From Actinoplanes sp. DH11 (lineage in GTDB: Bacteria; Actinomycetota; Actinomycetes; Mycobacteriales; Micromonosporaceae), in assembly GCF_020873875.1 (NCBI RefSeq), contig NZ_JAHWGU010000048.1, positions 1-44,431 of the forward strand: 44,431 bases of DNA, in the 5' to 3' direction. The notes beneath the pieces were generated by a model. That model was given only the letters and a program-made list of their open reading frames with translations. It was not told the DNA's origin and did no database searches. The number at the start of each line of letters is the position of its first letter. Position 1 is the stretch's first letter. This document shows positions 14,578 to 22,329 of the stretch, piece by piece. The position numbers were made by a program, and so were the translations under genes.

Positions 14578-16320
14578 TCACGCCGGGCGCCAGGCCTGCC
14601 AGAGGCGGGCGTACCGGCCACCGGCCGCCAGCAACTCCGCATGGCTGCCCTCCTCGGCCACCCGGCCCCCGTCCAGCACCAGGATCCGGTCCGCGGCGGC
14701 GGCCTGGGTGAGCCGATGCGCGACGATCAGGGTGGTCCGGCCCTCGGTGGCGGCGAGCGCGGCGCGTTCCAGGTCCCGGGCGCCGGCACTGCCCGCCTCG
14801 GCGGTCGCCTCGTCCAGGACGGCCACCTCCGGATCCGCCAGCACCAGCCGGGCCAGGGCCAGCTGCTGGGCCTGCGCGGCGGTGAGCCGATGCCCGCCCT
14901 CACCGACGTGGGTGGCGAGGCCGTCCGGCAGGGCCTTCAGCCAGCCACCCGCGCCGACCGCCTCCAGCGCCGCGGTCAGCTCCGCGTCGCCCGCCTCCGG
15001 CCGGGCCAGCCGCAGATCGTCGGCGAGCGGACCGGCGAAGACGTGCACCTCCTGGCTGACCAGCGCGATCCGGCGGCGGGTGGCGTTCTCGCCGAGCTCG
15101 CCCAGGGAAACACCGCCGAGGCGGACCGAGCCGTCGGCCGGCGTGATGATCCCGGCGGCGATGGCGGCCAGGGTGGTCTTGCCGGCGCCGCTCGCCCCGA
15201 CCAGGGCGACCCGCTCGCCGGGCCGCACGGTCAGCGTGACACCGGCGAGCACCACCGGGCCGTCCTCGTACCGGTGCTCGGCGACGGTCACCTCGAGGAC
15301 GCCGGACGCCGGCCGGACGGCGGCCGGTGCGGGCAGTTGCGGCAGCGAGGCCACGCCGACCAGGCGGGCCAGGCTCGCGCCGGCCTGCAGCACGGTGTCC
15401 GCCTCCATCAGCAGCAGGCCGATCGGGTTGAACAGCCGGTGGAAGTAGAGCGCCGCCGCGGTGGCCGCCCCGACCGTCGCCGAGCCGTCGCGGACCAGCA
15501 GGAACCCGGCGATCAGCACGGCCGACAGCCCGATCAGCTCGGCGGCGTTGATCCGCGAACTGAACCGGGTGTAGAGCGTGAACACGTCCAAGGCCAGGTC
15601 CCGGGTCGCCGCCGACCGCTCGTCGATGTGCGCGACCTGCTCGCGTTCCCGCCGGTACGCCCGGACCGTCGCGGCACCCTGCAACGCCCCCGCCATCGCC
15701 TGCGCCCGTTCCGACGACGCGACCCGTTCCCGCACGTAGTACGGCATCGAGCGGGGCAGGTACCAGCGCAGCGCCAGCGCGTACCCGGGTGCCGCCGCCA
15801 GGCCGGCCAGCCCGAGCCGCCAGTCCAGGGCGAACAGGCCGGCCGCGGTCAGCACGATGGAGAGCAGCGCGCCGACGAACATCGGGCCACCGCCGGTGAT
15901 CGCGTTCGCCACCACTGCCACGTCGTCGCCGGTCCGGGCCACCAGGTCGCCGGTGCCGGTCCGCTCCAGGGTGGCGGACGGCAGGTGCAGGGCCCGGTCC
16001 ACGACACGTTCCCGCAGCCGGGCCAGCACCGTCTCACCGAGCCGGGCCGCGGCGGCCGCACCGGCCGCGGTCAGCAGGCCACCGGCGACCGCGGCCGCCG
16101 CGATCACCGCGACCCGGTACAGGATCTGCTCGGTGCCGGCGCCGGCTATCACGTCGTCGACCAGCCGGCCCAGCACCCACGGGGCGACCAGGCCGGTGGC
16201 GGACGCGCCGACCAGCAGCGCCACCGCGGCGGTGGTCAGCCCCGGCAGCCGGGCGAACTCGGCGCGCGTCGCCGCCCAGGTCTCCCGCGGGGTCGCGGTC
16301 GGCAGCAGCGGCCGGCTCAT
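14578..16320 (-). CDS. ABC exporter half-transporter with intact Walker sites, degenerate signature
   Basis: The protein is 580 residues: six membrane helices in the first 310, then an ATPase domain. Walker A GASGAGKTT is near 372-380 and Walker B VAVLDEAT keeps the catalytic Glu. The switch His is present (LIVAHRLTQ). The ABC signature, normally LSGGQ, is LTAAQAQQ near 478. Its partner (16317-17987) has the opposite defects, so the pair should form a heterodimer with one working ATP site made from this protein's Walker motifs and the partner's LSGGQ. The ATG overlaps the partner's stop by 4 bp. The substrate is unknown; the iron box upstream of the partner suggests a siderophore- or haem-related molecule. 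Confidence 0.88.
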   Translation of the reverse strand: MSRPLLPTATPRETWAATRAEFARLPGLTTAAVALLVGASATGLVAPWVLGRLVDDVIAGAGTEQILYRVAVIAAAAVAGGLLTAAGAAAAARLGETVLARLRERVVDRALHLPSATLERTGTGDLVARTGDDVAVVANAITGGGPMFVGALLSIVLTAAGLFALDWRLGLAGLAAAPGYALALRWYLPRSMPYYVRERVASSERAQAMAGALQGAATVRAYRREREQVAHIDERSAATRDLALDVFTLYTRFSSRINAAELIGLSAVLIAGFLLVRDGSATVGAATAAALYFHRLFNPIGLLLMEADTVLQAGASLARLVGVASLPQLPAPAAVRPASGVLEVTVAEHRYEDGPVVLAGVTLTVRPGERVALVGASGAGKTTLAAIAAGIITPADGSVRLGGVSLGELGENATRRRIALVSQEVHVFAGPLADDLRLARPEAGDAELTAALEAVGAGGWLKALPDGLATHVGEGGHRLTAAQAQQLALARLVLADPEVAVLDEATAEAGSAGARDLERAALAATEGRTTLIVAHRLTQAAAADRILVLDGGRVAEEGSHAELLAAGGRYARLWQAWRPA

Positions 16321-17987
16321 CGCAGCACCATCTCCCGGTAGCGCGGCTCGGCCGCGACCATCTCGTCGTGGGTTCCCTCGGCGACCACCCGGCCGCCGTC
16401 CAGCACGGCCACTCGGTTCGCGGCTTTGAGCAGCGCCGGACTGCTGGTGATCACGATCGTGCCGCGCGGCGCCCGCTGCCGGGTTTCCGCGAGCCGGTCC
16501 GCGACAAGCGCCTCGGTGACCGCGTCGACCGCCGTGGTCGGGTCGTGCAGGACCAGCACCGGCGGATCCGCCGCCAGCGCCCGGGCCAGCGCCACCCGCT
16601 GCCGCTGCCCGCCGGAGAGGTTCGCGCCCCGCTCGGTCAGGGCCTGGTCGAGGCCGCCGGTGAGCACGTCGTCGGCGGCGGCCGCGTGCACGGCGGCGTG
16701 CAGGACGGCGTCGTCGGCACCGCCCAGGTTCTCCCGCAGCGTCCCCTCGAACAGGGTCACGTGGTGCTGCTCCACCAGCACCACACCCCGGGCGGCCGCC
16801 GGGTCGAGCGTCTCCGCCGGTACGCCGTCAACGAGGACCGTGCCGCGGTACGCCGACCGGTCCACATTGCCGGCCAGCAGGTCCAGCAGGGCCTCCGCGT
16901 CCCGGGCGTCGTACGCGACCACGCCCAGCATCTCACCGGCTTCGACGCGGAGCCCGAACTGGTCGAGGCCCCCGTACCCGATGCCGTCGAGAACGACCCG
17001 CTGCTCCGCCGGCACCGGAACGCCCGCGTCGCCGGGCCGGATCGCCGGCGGCGCCTGAAGGACCCGGACCACCCGCCCCGACGAGGCCCGCGCGGTCGCG
17101 AACAGCTGCACGCACCAGCCCAGCGTCTGCACCGGCTCGGCGATGAACTGCGCCAGCCCCACCACCGCGACCAGCTCACCGACGGTGATCTCGCCGCGCA
17201 GCGCCAGCCAGCCGGCCACCCCGGTGATCGCCGCCAGCAGCAACCCGTTCACCGCGGTCGTCAGGCCCAGGTGCAGGCCCTTCGTGTTCGCGGTGCGCAG
17301 CGTCTGCGTCAGGGTGTGCTCGCTGGCGTCCGCGTACCGTCGCGCCGCGTGATGCTGCGCCCCGATGCCCCGCAGCACACGCAAGCCGGTGACCAGGTCC
17401 ACCGCGAGCGCCGTGGTCTGCGCCAGGGCCGCCTGCTGGGCGTCACTGCGGCGGGTCAGCAGCGGCGCCAGGCGCTGCAGAGCCAGAAGCACCAGGGGTA
17501 CGCCCACCAGCACCCCGGCACCGAGCGGCGGATCGATGACCAGCAGCGCCACCGCCGAGACGAGCAGGGCGGTGCACGCCGCCGCGGCCAGCCCGACCGC
17601 CCGTACCCCCTGCACCGCCTGCTCGGTGTCCCCGGACGCGATGCTGAGCAGCTCACCGTCCCGCAGCCCGGTACGCTGCCCGCGCGGATCCAGCGCCTTC
17701 TCGGCGATCTCCACCCGGAGCAGATGCGCTTCCCGCTCGGCAGCCCCGAACCCCAGCCGCGACCCGAACCGCCACGCCATCGCCAGCACCGTGAACAGCG
17801 CGACAAGCCCCGCCAGCGACGCGACGAGCGCACCGGTGTCGGACGTGGCGACAGCCCGGTCGATGACCACGCCGATCGCCACCGGCACCATCGCCTCGGT
17901 GGCTTGATGCAGGCAGAGCAGCGCGACGCCGCCGCCGAGGCGTACGCGATGGCGCTTGACGGCGCGCAGGAGCAGGTTCTCAGTCAT
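16317..17987 (-). CDS. ABC exporter half-transporter with degenerate Walker A/B, intact signature
   Basis: The protein is 556 residues. Six helices (for example GALVASLAGLVALFTVLAMA) precede the ATPase domain. Where Walker A should be, near residue 354, the sequence is GVVAYDARDAEALLDLLAG: no GxxGxGK and no catalytic Lys. Walker B ends LVLHDPTTAVD, with Asp in place of the catalytic Glu. The switch His is also missing (IVITSSPALL). The signature LSGGQRQRVALARAL near 455 is perfect. It must therefore act as the non-catalytic half of a heterodimer with the 14578-16320 protein. It is the first gene of the pair; an iron-box-like sequence begins three bases before its ATG, so transcription is probably close to leaderless and iron-repressed. 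Confidence 0.88.
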   Translation of the reverse strand: MTENLLLRAVKRHRVRLGGGVALLCLHQATEAMVPVAIGVVIDRAVATSDTGALVASLAGLVALFTVLAMAWRFGSRLGFGAAEREAHLLRVEIAEKALDPRGQRTGLRDGELLSIASGDTEQAVQGVRAVGLAAAACTALLVSAVALLVIDPPLGAGVLVGVPLVLLALQRLAPLLTRRSDAQQAALAQTTALAVDLVTGLRVLRGIGAQHHAARRYADASEHTLTQTLRTANTKGLHLGLTTAVNGLLLAAITGVAGWLALRGEITVGELVAVVGLAQFIAEPVQTLGWCVQLFATARASSGRVVRVLQAPPAIRPGDAGVPVPAEQRVVLDGIGYGGLDQFGLRVEAGEMLGVVAYDARDAEALLDLLAGNVDRSAYRGTVLVDGVPAETLDPAAARGVVLVEQHHVTLFEGTLRENLGGADDAVLHAAVHAAAADDVLTGGLDQALTERGANLSGGQRQRVALARALAADPPVLVLHDPTTAVDAVTEALVADRLAETRQRAPRGTIVITSSPALLKAANRVAVLDGGRVVAEGTHDEMVAAEPRYREMVLR

Positions 17988-17989
17988 GG

Positions 17990-18008
17990 TTAGGACAGGC
18001 TAATCAAC
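17990..18008. promoter_or_regulatory. DmdR/IdeR-type iron box before the ABC exporter
   Basis: TTAGGACAGGCTAATCAAC matches the actinobacterial iron box TTAGGTTAGGCTAACCTAA at 14 of 19 positions, including the core AGGCTAA. It begins 3 bp upstream of the ATG at 17987, where a bound repressor would cover the promoter and transcription start. Confidence 0.55.
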
Positions 18009-18017
18009 CGCCCGGAC

Positions 18018-18195
18018 GCGCTCTTCCACAGGAGCGGTCCGCCTTGATCGTTCTGGATCGTTCTGGGTCGCGCTCTGTCCACAGGGCGGTCCGCCTTCAC
18101 CGTCCCGGGTTGCGCTCTGTCCACAGGGCGGTCCGCCTTCACCGTCCCGGGTTGCGCTCTGTCCACAGGGTGATCCGCCTGGTCGTGCCTGGTCG
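18018..18195 (+). repeat. 42-bp tandem repeat with DnaA-box-like units
   Basis: Two identical 42-bp units (18070-18111, 18112-18153) begin GCGCTCTGTCCACAGGGCGG and continue TCCGCCTTCACCGTCCCGGG. A diverged third copy (18154-18195) follows, and an older copy with an internal 10-bp duplication precedes (18018-18069). Three units contain CTGTCCACA, one base from the high-GC DnaA box TTGTCCACA. The array ends 15 bp before the DUF559-type gene at 18211 and so occupies its whole promoter region. Confidence 0.85.
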
Positions 18196-18210
18196 CGCGA
18201 TGCTGGCCGG

Positions 18211-19113
18211 ATGCCCCACCCGTTCCGCGGTTCCGAGGCGATCCGGTCCGGCCTGCTCACCCGCGCCCAGCTGCGTGGCGCCCGGTGGCGCCGGCTGCTG
18301 CCGGACGTCTACCTGCACCGTGACGTACCCCTCGACCACCACGTCCGATGCGCCGCCGTAGCACTCACCCTGCCACCCGGTGCCGTGATCGCCGGCCTCA
18401 GCGCCGCCTACCTGTGGGGCGCCGAACTGATCCACCCCGACGCGCCGGTGTCCGTGGCCACCCCACGCACCCGGCGAGTGCACCGGGGCAGCGCCGTAGT
18501 CCCGCACCACACCGTCCTCGCCCCCGCCGACCGCACCACGATCCCCCTGCCCGACCCCACCGCGTCCCGCCCGCCGGTGGTGGTGCCGGTGACCACGCCG
18601 GAGCGGACGGCTTTCGACCTCGGCCGCCGGTTGCGCCGCGGCGACGCGCTGGTGGCCCTGGACGCGATGTCGCGCACCGGGCTGGACCTTGCGGCAGTGG
18701 CCGGCCTCGCCCGCGAACGCCGGCACTGGCCGCGCACCGCCCAACTCGACGAGATACTGCGGCTCACGGACCCGCGCGCCGAATCGCCGATGGAGACGCG
18801 GATGCGGTTGCTCTTCCACGATGCGGGCCTGCCGGTGCCGCAACCCCAGTACGAGGTGCTCGACTCGCGTGGCCGCCTGATCGCGCGGGTGGACCTGGGC
18901 TGGCCGGCGGCTCGGGTGGCCGCGGAGTACGAGGGTGATCACCACCGCGATCGTGACCGGTACCGGCGGGACATCGCGCGGGTGAACGCCCTGCGGCTGG
19001 CCGGCTGGTCCGTGCTCCGGTTCGCCGCCGACGACCTGTTCCGCACGCCGCGCCGCACAGTAGCCCTGCTGTCCGCCGAACTGTCCCACCGCACCCGCCC
19101 CTCCCAGCCGTAG
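18211..19113 (+). CDS. AbiEi-like/DUF559 (Vsr-fold) protein
   Basis: The protein is 300 residues. The N-terminal half resembles AbiEi-type antitoxin proteins: GLLTRAQLRGARWRRLLPDV, YLHRDVP, AVALTLPPGAVIAGLSAAYL and TTPERTAFDLGRR. The C-terminal third looks like DUF559, a relative of very-short-patch-repair endonucleases: ESPMETRMRLLF, ARVDLGWPAARVAAEYEGDH, then YRRDIARVNALRLAGWSVLR. The acidic residues in RVDLGW and EYEGD are where the nuclease ligands lie. No matching AbiEii toxin is adjacent, so a toxin-antitoxin role is unproven. A truncated relative lies at 478. Upstream is the 42-bp repeat; downstream begins the 18-bp repeat array. Confidence 0.75.
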   Translation: MPHPFRGSEAIRSGLLTRAQLRGARWRRLLPDVYLHRDVPLDHHVRCAAVALTLPPGAVIAGLSAAYLWGAELIHPDAPVSVATPRTRRVHRGSAVVPHHTVLAPADRTTIPLPDPTASRPPVVVPVTTPERTAFDLGRRLRRGDALVALDAMSRTGLDLAAVAGLARERRHWPRTAQLDEILRLTDPRAESPMETRMRLLFHDAGLPVPQPQYEVLDSRGRLIARVDLGWPAARVAAEYEGDHHRDRDRYRRDIARVNALRLAGWSVLRFAADDLFRTPRRTVALLSAELSHRTRPSQP

Positions 19114-19140
19114 CCCGCGGCTGCCCCAGGCCCCGAAACC

Positions 19141-19563
19141 CAGCCGTGCGTGACAGCCACCCCCGCCCCGGCTGTCACGTACGGCTGTCCCGCGGCCGGT
19201 AAAGCAGCCGTGCGTGACAGCCACCCTCGCTCGGCTGTCACGTATGGCTGTCCCGCGGCCGGCAAGGCAGCCGTGGGTAGAGCAGCCGCCCCGGTCTGGC
19301 TGTCACCCACGGCTGTCGAGCGGAGGGTAGAGCAGCCGTGGGTGACAGCCGGGCGGCTGGGGCAGCCGTGGGTGACAGCTCCCGCTCGGCTGTCACGTAT
19401 GGCTGTCCCGCGGCCGGCGGAGCAGCCGTGGGTGACAGCTGCCCCGGTCTGGCTGTCACGTATGGCTGTTGTGCGGCGGGTAGAGCGGCCCCCGGTGACA
19501 GCCGGGCGGCTGGGGCGGCCGTGGGTGACGGCTGGGCGGGGTGGGCAGCCGTGCGTGACAGCC
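19141..19563. repeat. Array A of an 18-bp repeat in both orientations
   Basis: CAGCCGTGGGTGACAGCC (and CAGCCGTGCGTGACAGCC) occurs about nine times. Its reverse complement type (GGCTGTCACGTATGGCTG, GGCTGTCACCCACGGCTG) occurs about five times, with irregular 10-40 bp spacers that themselves recur (CCCGCGGCCGG). Facing units can pair into hairpins of up to 18 bp. The array fills the 468-bp gap between the convergent DUF559 and hydrolase genes. No gene is supported here; frames through it only give repeated Pro-Trp-Val-Thr-Ala peptides. Confidence 0.85.
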
Positions 19564-19581
19564 GGGCGCGGGTGGGGAGGG

Positions 19582-20391
19582 TCAGTGGGGGAGGACGGTC
19601 AGGAGGGAACGGACGGCGTCGAGGATGGGGCGGCCGTCGAGCAGGACGCGATCGTTGTGGTCGGCCGCCTCCACCACCTCCTCGTGGATCAGGCGGGCCG
19701 CCCGCGACGCCACGTCGGCGCTCTGGGCGGCCGGCACCACCGAGTCCGCCGTACCGTAGATCACGACCGTCGGCGCCGTCACCTGGGAGATCAGTGACGT
19801 CACCGGGTAGCGATCACGCAGCAGCAGGCCCACCGGCAGCCACGGATAGTGTTCGCCGCCGGCCGCGGCCAAGGAGCGGAACGGTGACCGCAACACCAGC
19901 CCGGCCGGTGGGCGCCGGACCGCCAGCGCGGTGACGACGGCCGCGCCGAGACTCTCGCCGTAGTAGATGATCGGCTTGCCGAGCGCCGCCAGGTAGGACT
20001 GCGCGGCGTCCGCGTCGGCGGCCAGGCCGGTTTCGGTGGGGGAGCCGGGGTTGCCGCCGTACCCGCGGTATTCGAGCAGCAGCACGGTCAGTCCGAGTCC
20101 GGCGAGCGCGGTACCGAGTGGCATCCGGCCGGCCAGGTTGCCGCCGTTGCCGTGCGCGACGAGGGCGGCGAGCGCGCGGTCCGGCGTACCCGGCGGCGGT
20201 TCGAGCAACCACGCGCTCAGCCGCAGCCCGTCCGCGGTCCGCAACGTCACGGCGGTCGCGCCGGGCGGGAGGGGCGGCGGCGTACGCTCCGGGAAGTAGA
20301 TCAGCTTGCGCTGCAGGGACCACGCAAGCGCCAGGATCAGAATCAGGGCCAGGAGTACGCCCATCCCGCGCAACAGAAGCACCCGGCTCAT
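19582..20391 (-). CDS. Membrane-anchored alpha/beta hydrolase (BEM46/ABHD-like)
   Basis: The protein is 269 residues from ATG 20391. One N-terminal helix (GMGVLLALILILALAWSLQ) is followed by QRKLIYFPER, the usual BEM46-type linker. The hydrolase core has the oxyanion motif VAHGNGGN near 85, VLLLEYRGYGGNPGSPTE, nucleophile elbow YYGESLGAA (Ser near 155), an acid in YGTADSVVP and a His in AADHNDRVL. It is probably a membrane-bound serine esterase with the active site outside or at the membrane face; the substrate is unknown. A GTG-type longer start at 20460 lacks support. It is divergent from the siderophore-interacting gene. Confidence 0.82.
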   Translation of the reverse strand: MSRVLLLRGMGVLLALILILALAWSLQRKLIYFPERTPPPLPPGATAVTLRTADGLRLSAWLLEPPPGTPDRALAALVAHGNGGNLAGRMPLGTALAGLGLTVLLLEYRGYGGNPGSPTETGLAADADAAQSYLAALGKPIIYYGESLGAAVVTALAVRRPPAGLVLRSPFRSLAAAGGEHYPWLPVGLLLRDRYPVTSLISQVTAPTVVIYGTADSVVPAAQSADVASRAARLIHEEVVEAADHNDRVLLDGRPILDAVRSLLTVLPH

Positions 20392-20500
20392 CCCGTCATT
20401 CTGCGGTGTCCCGGCGCGTCCGCATGCAAGGACATCGCCGATACCCGCCCGGCGGGGCATTCGTGACCCCCGATGCCGCGCACAGGCTGCCCCATGGTTC

Positions 20501-20519
20501 GATGGTTAGGCTAGCCTTA
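20501..20519. promoter_or_regulatory. DmdR/IdeR-type iron box before the siderophore-interacting gene
   Basis: GATGGTTAGGCTAGCCTTA matches the iron box consensus TTAGGTTAGGCTAACCTAA at 14 of 19 positions, with a 10-base perfect core GGTTAGGCTA. It lies 29 bp upstream of the start at 20548 and suits a gene needed only when iron is scarce. Confidence 0.7.
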
Positions 20520-20547
20520 CTTCTCCGCCGCCCCGGAGGTCCGCCCG

Positions 20548-21360
20548 ATGTCGAACTACAAGATCCGCAAGCCGATCGACCCGCACGTGCTGATGCTCGA
20601 GGTCACCGGCACCGAGCGGGTCTCGCCGAACGTGGTCCGGGTGACGTTCGGCGGCGAGGGGCTGGAGAAGTTCACGCCGCTCGGCTTCGACCAGTGGTTC
20701 CGGCTGTTCCTGGCCCGCCCCGGCCAGGACAGTCTGAAGCTGCCGACCCGCACGTCCGGCCTCTGGTACGCGCAGTACCTGGCGACCGCCAAGCAGAAAC
20801 GGCCGTTCGTCCGGAACTACACGGTCCGCGCGCACCGGCCGGGCGCGCTCGACGTCGACTTCGTGGTGCATGTGGACGACGACGGTCACAGCGGCCCGGC
20901 CAGCATGTTCGCGCTGAACGCCCGGCCCGGGGAGCAGGTCGGCCTGCTCGATCAGGGCTGCGGCTACAACCCGCGCGGCGACCACGACTGGACGCTGCTG
21001 GTCGCGGACGAGACCGGCCTGCCCGCGGTCGCCGGCATCTGCGAGTCGCTGCCGGACGACGCCCGGGGTGTCGCGATCGTGGAGTTGCCGGCGTCCGCCG
21101 ACAAGCAGGACTTCCGGGTGCCGCCCGGGGTCCAGCTGACCTGGGTGCCGCGCGACGGCGCCGGCAGCCGGCCCGGGCAGCTGGCCCTGTCCACGCTGCT
21201 CGCGGCCGACCTGCCGGCCGGCAGCGTCTACGCCTACCTGGTCGGTGAGTCGGCGCTGGTCACCGGCGGCCGCCGGCACCTGGTCGGCGAACGTCAGGTG
21301 CCGAAGCAGAACATCGACTTCATCGGGTACTGGCGACACGGTCACGCCGCCGGCAACTGA
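20548..21360 (+). CDS. Siderophore-interacting protein (ferric-siderophore reductase)
   Basis: The protein is 270 residues, with GGAGG 8 bp before the ATG. It has the SIP/ViuB two-domain layout. The FAD-binding barrel contains VVRVTFGGEGLEKF and the flavin motif VRNYTVRAHRPG (R-x-Y-[ST]). The second domain contains GLLDQGCGYNP, LLVADETGLPAVAGICESLP for NAD(P)H, VAIVELPASADKQ and YAYLVGESALVTGGRRHL. It reduces Fe(III) in imported siderophores in the cytoplasm so that iron is released. The iron box upstream supports this. No siderophore biosynthesis or uptake genes are adjacent, so it serves a transporter elsewhere or xenosiderophores. Confidence 0.92.
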   Translation: MSNYKIRKPIDPHVLMLEVTGTERVSPNVVRVTFGGEGLEKFTPLGFDQWFRLFLARPGQDSLKLPTRTSGLWYAQYLATAKQKRPFVRNYTVRAHRPGALDVDFVVHVDDDGHSGPASMFALNARPGEQVGLLDQGCGYNPRGDHDWTLLVADETGLPAVAGICESLPDDARGVAIVELPASADKQDFRVPPGVQLTWVPRDGAGSRPGQLALSTLLAADLPAGSVYAYLVGESALVTGGRRHLVGERQVPKQNIDFIGYWRHGHAAGN

Positions 21361-21362
21361 GG

Positions 21363-21381
21363 TTCCGGAGCGCCACCGGAA
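21363..21381. terminator. Weak hairpin between convergent genes
   Basis: TTCCGG and CCGGAA can pair across a 7-base loop directly after the siderophore-interacting gene. The stem is short, so this is only a possible terminator. Confidence 0.35.
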
Positions 21382-21437
21382 ATTGAGCCTGCGAGCGCGC
21401 CGGGTCAGCGCCGATTCAGGGCGGGGGAAGGCGCAGC

Positions 21438-21617
21438 TCAGATGACGTCCATGAGCTTGCCGAACATCGCGGCGATGTCGGCGCGCAGAGCCTGGATGAT
21501 GATGATCAGGGCGCCGGCGATGAGGGCGGCGAGCAGCGAGTACTCGACAGCGGTGGCACCTTCGTTCGGCTTGCTGGTGGAGCGCAGGTACGAGGCGAGA
21601 AGCTTGAAGATCTCCAC
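21438..21617 (-). CDS. Orphan Flp/Fap-type type IVb pilin
   Basis: The protein is 59 residues from the GTG at 21617, preceded by GGGGAC. The sequence has the Flp pilin pattern: a short leader (EIFKLLASYLRSTSKPN), then EGATAVEYSLLAALIAGALI and a hydrophobic helix. The E-x(4)-EY arrangement is the conserved Glu/Tyr pair of Flp pilins; a prepilin peptidase would cut at the N-E/G region. No peptidase, ATPase or Tad platform genes are nearby, so assembly depends on a remote tad locus. A longer frame to 21668 has no better ribosome site. Confidence 0.8.
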   Translation of the reverse strand: MEIFKLLASYLRSTSKPNEGATAVEYSLLAALIAGALIIIIQALRADIAAMFGKLMDVI

Positions 21618-21675
21618 AGCGATGTCCCCACGTTCGGGAGCCCGCCCAGCTTGGCAGCCTCGTGCCATACGTATC

Positions 21676-21780
21676 GGGTGCTGCTGTCCCGGTTTTGATA
21701 GCCGAACGGTTACGCTCCGTTGCAGGTCGGCTGCTTTCCGGACGGTGCTGCTGTCCGGCCGTTCGCTGTCGTCCGGACTG
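21676..21780. repeat. Short imperfect repeats upstream of the pilin
   Basis: Four related units of the type GCTGYYKTCCGG occur in about 100 bp (GCTGCTGTCCCGG, GCTGCTTTCCGG, GCTGCTGTCCGG, GCTGTCGTCCGG). They occupy the gap between the pilin start and the 3' end of the receiver gene and could be regulator binding sites. They are degenerate and I am not sure of them. Confidence 0.35.
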
Positions 21781-21783
21781 TTG

Positions 21784-22194
21784 CTATCGCCCCGCCGAGG
21801 CCGAGCCCTGCGCCAGCACGGTGCGGAGCATGCCGGCCAGCACGTCCGCGGTGTACGGCTTGGTGACGAACGGCGACCCGGCCTCGATCAGGCCCTTCTT
21901 GACCGCTGTCGCCTCCGGCAGGCCGGACACGTACACCACTTTCATGCTCGGCCGCACCGCCGCCGCGGAGCGCGACAACTCCCCGCCGGAGACGCCGGGC
22001 AGACCCAGGTCGGTGAGCAGGATGTCGATCGGGCCGTCATGCACGCGGCACTTCATCATCGCGTTCACCGGGTCCTCCGCGGCCAGCACCGAGAAACCCC
22101 GTAACTCCAGCATCCGGGTGGTCACCTCGCGCAGGTCCTCGTCGTCCTCCACCAGCAGGACGACCGGACCCTGTCGTTCTGTCGGCTGCCACAT
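21784..22194 (-). CDS. Receiver-only (CheY-like) response regulator
   Basis: The protein is 136 residues and covers a single REC domain. The acidic pocket is VLLVEDDED, the phospho-acceptor Asp lies in DILLTDLGLPGVSG, the Thr/Ser switch position is VVYVSGLPEA, and the conserved Lys-Pro is FVTKPYTADVL. It has no output domain and so acts by protein contact or as a phosphate shuttle. No histidine kinase is adjacent. The LPGVSGGEL pattern is typical of receivers linked to hybrid kinases. It lies downstream of the GAF gene on the same strand, but a hairpin separates them. Confidence 0.88.
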   Translation of the reverse strand: MWQPTERQGPVVLLVEDDEDLREVTTRMLELRGFSVLAAEDPVNAMMKCRVHDGPIDILLTDLGLPGVSGGELSRSAAAVRPSMKVVYVSGLPEATAVKKGLIEAGSPFVTKPYTADVLAGMLRTVLAQGSASAGR

Positions 22195-22279
22195 CGTCTG
22201 ACCCCAGCTCCCCGCGGAAAACGTCTCACCGACACGCTATCGAGGTCGCCCGCCGTGGCGTCTCCGAATGGGCAGAACG

Positions 22280-22317
22280 CCGATCGCCCGGGACCTGGTG
22301 AGGTCACGGGCGATCGG
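22280..22317. terminator. Strong hairpin after the GAF-domain gene
   Basis: CCGATCGCCCG...GACC pairs with GGTC...CGGGCGATCGG, giving about 15 pairs with a small internal bulge and a 6-base loop. It starts 13 bp beyond the stop at 22330 and probably ends the GAF transcript before the receiver gene. Confidence 0.65.
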
Positions 22318-22329
22318 ATGGTGTCGTGG

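Noticed and set aside
18018..18210. A replication origin at the DnaA-box-like repeats
   Set aside because: There is no dnaA, dnaN or other origin gene, no AT-rich unwinding region, and the boxes lie in a regular tandem repeat in front of a DUF559-type gene.
18211..19113. A complete AbiE toxin-antitoxin system
   Set aside because: Only an AbiEi/DUF559-like protein is present; no AbiEii nucleotidyltransferase toxin is encoded beside it or beside the remnant at 478.
21618..21783. A cyclic-di-GMP riboswitch upstream of the Flp pilin
   Set aside because: Such switches precede some actinobacterial pilin genes, but I could not find the conserved GCAAACC and CGCAAAGCC cores on the transcribed strand.
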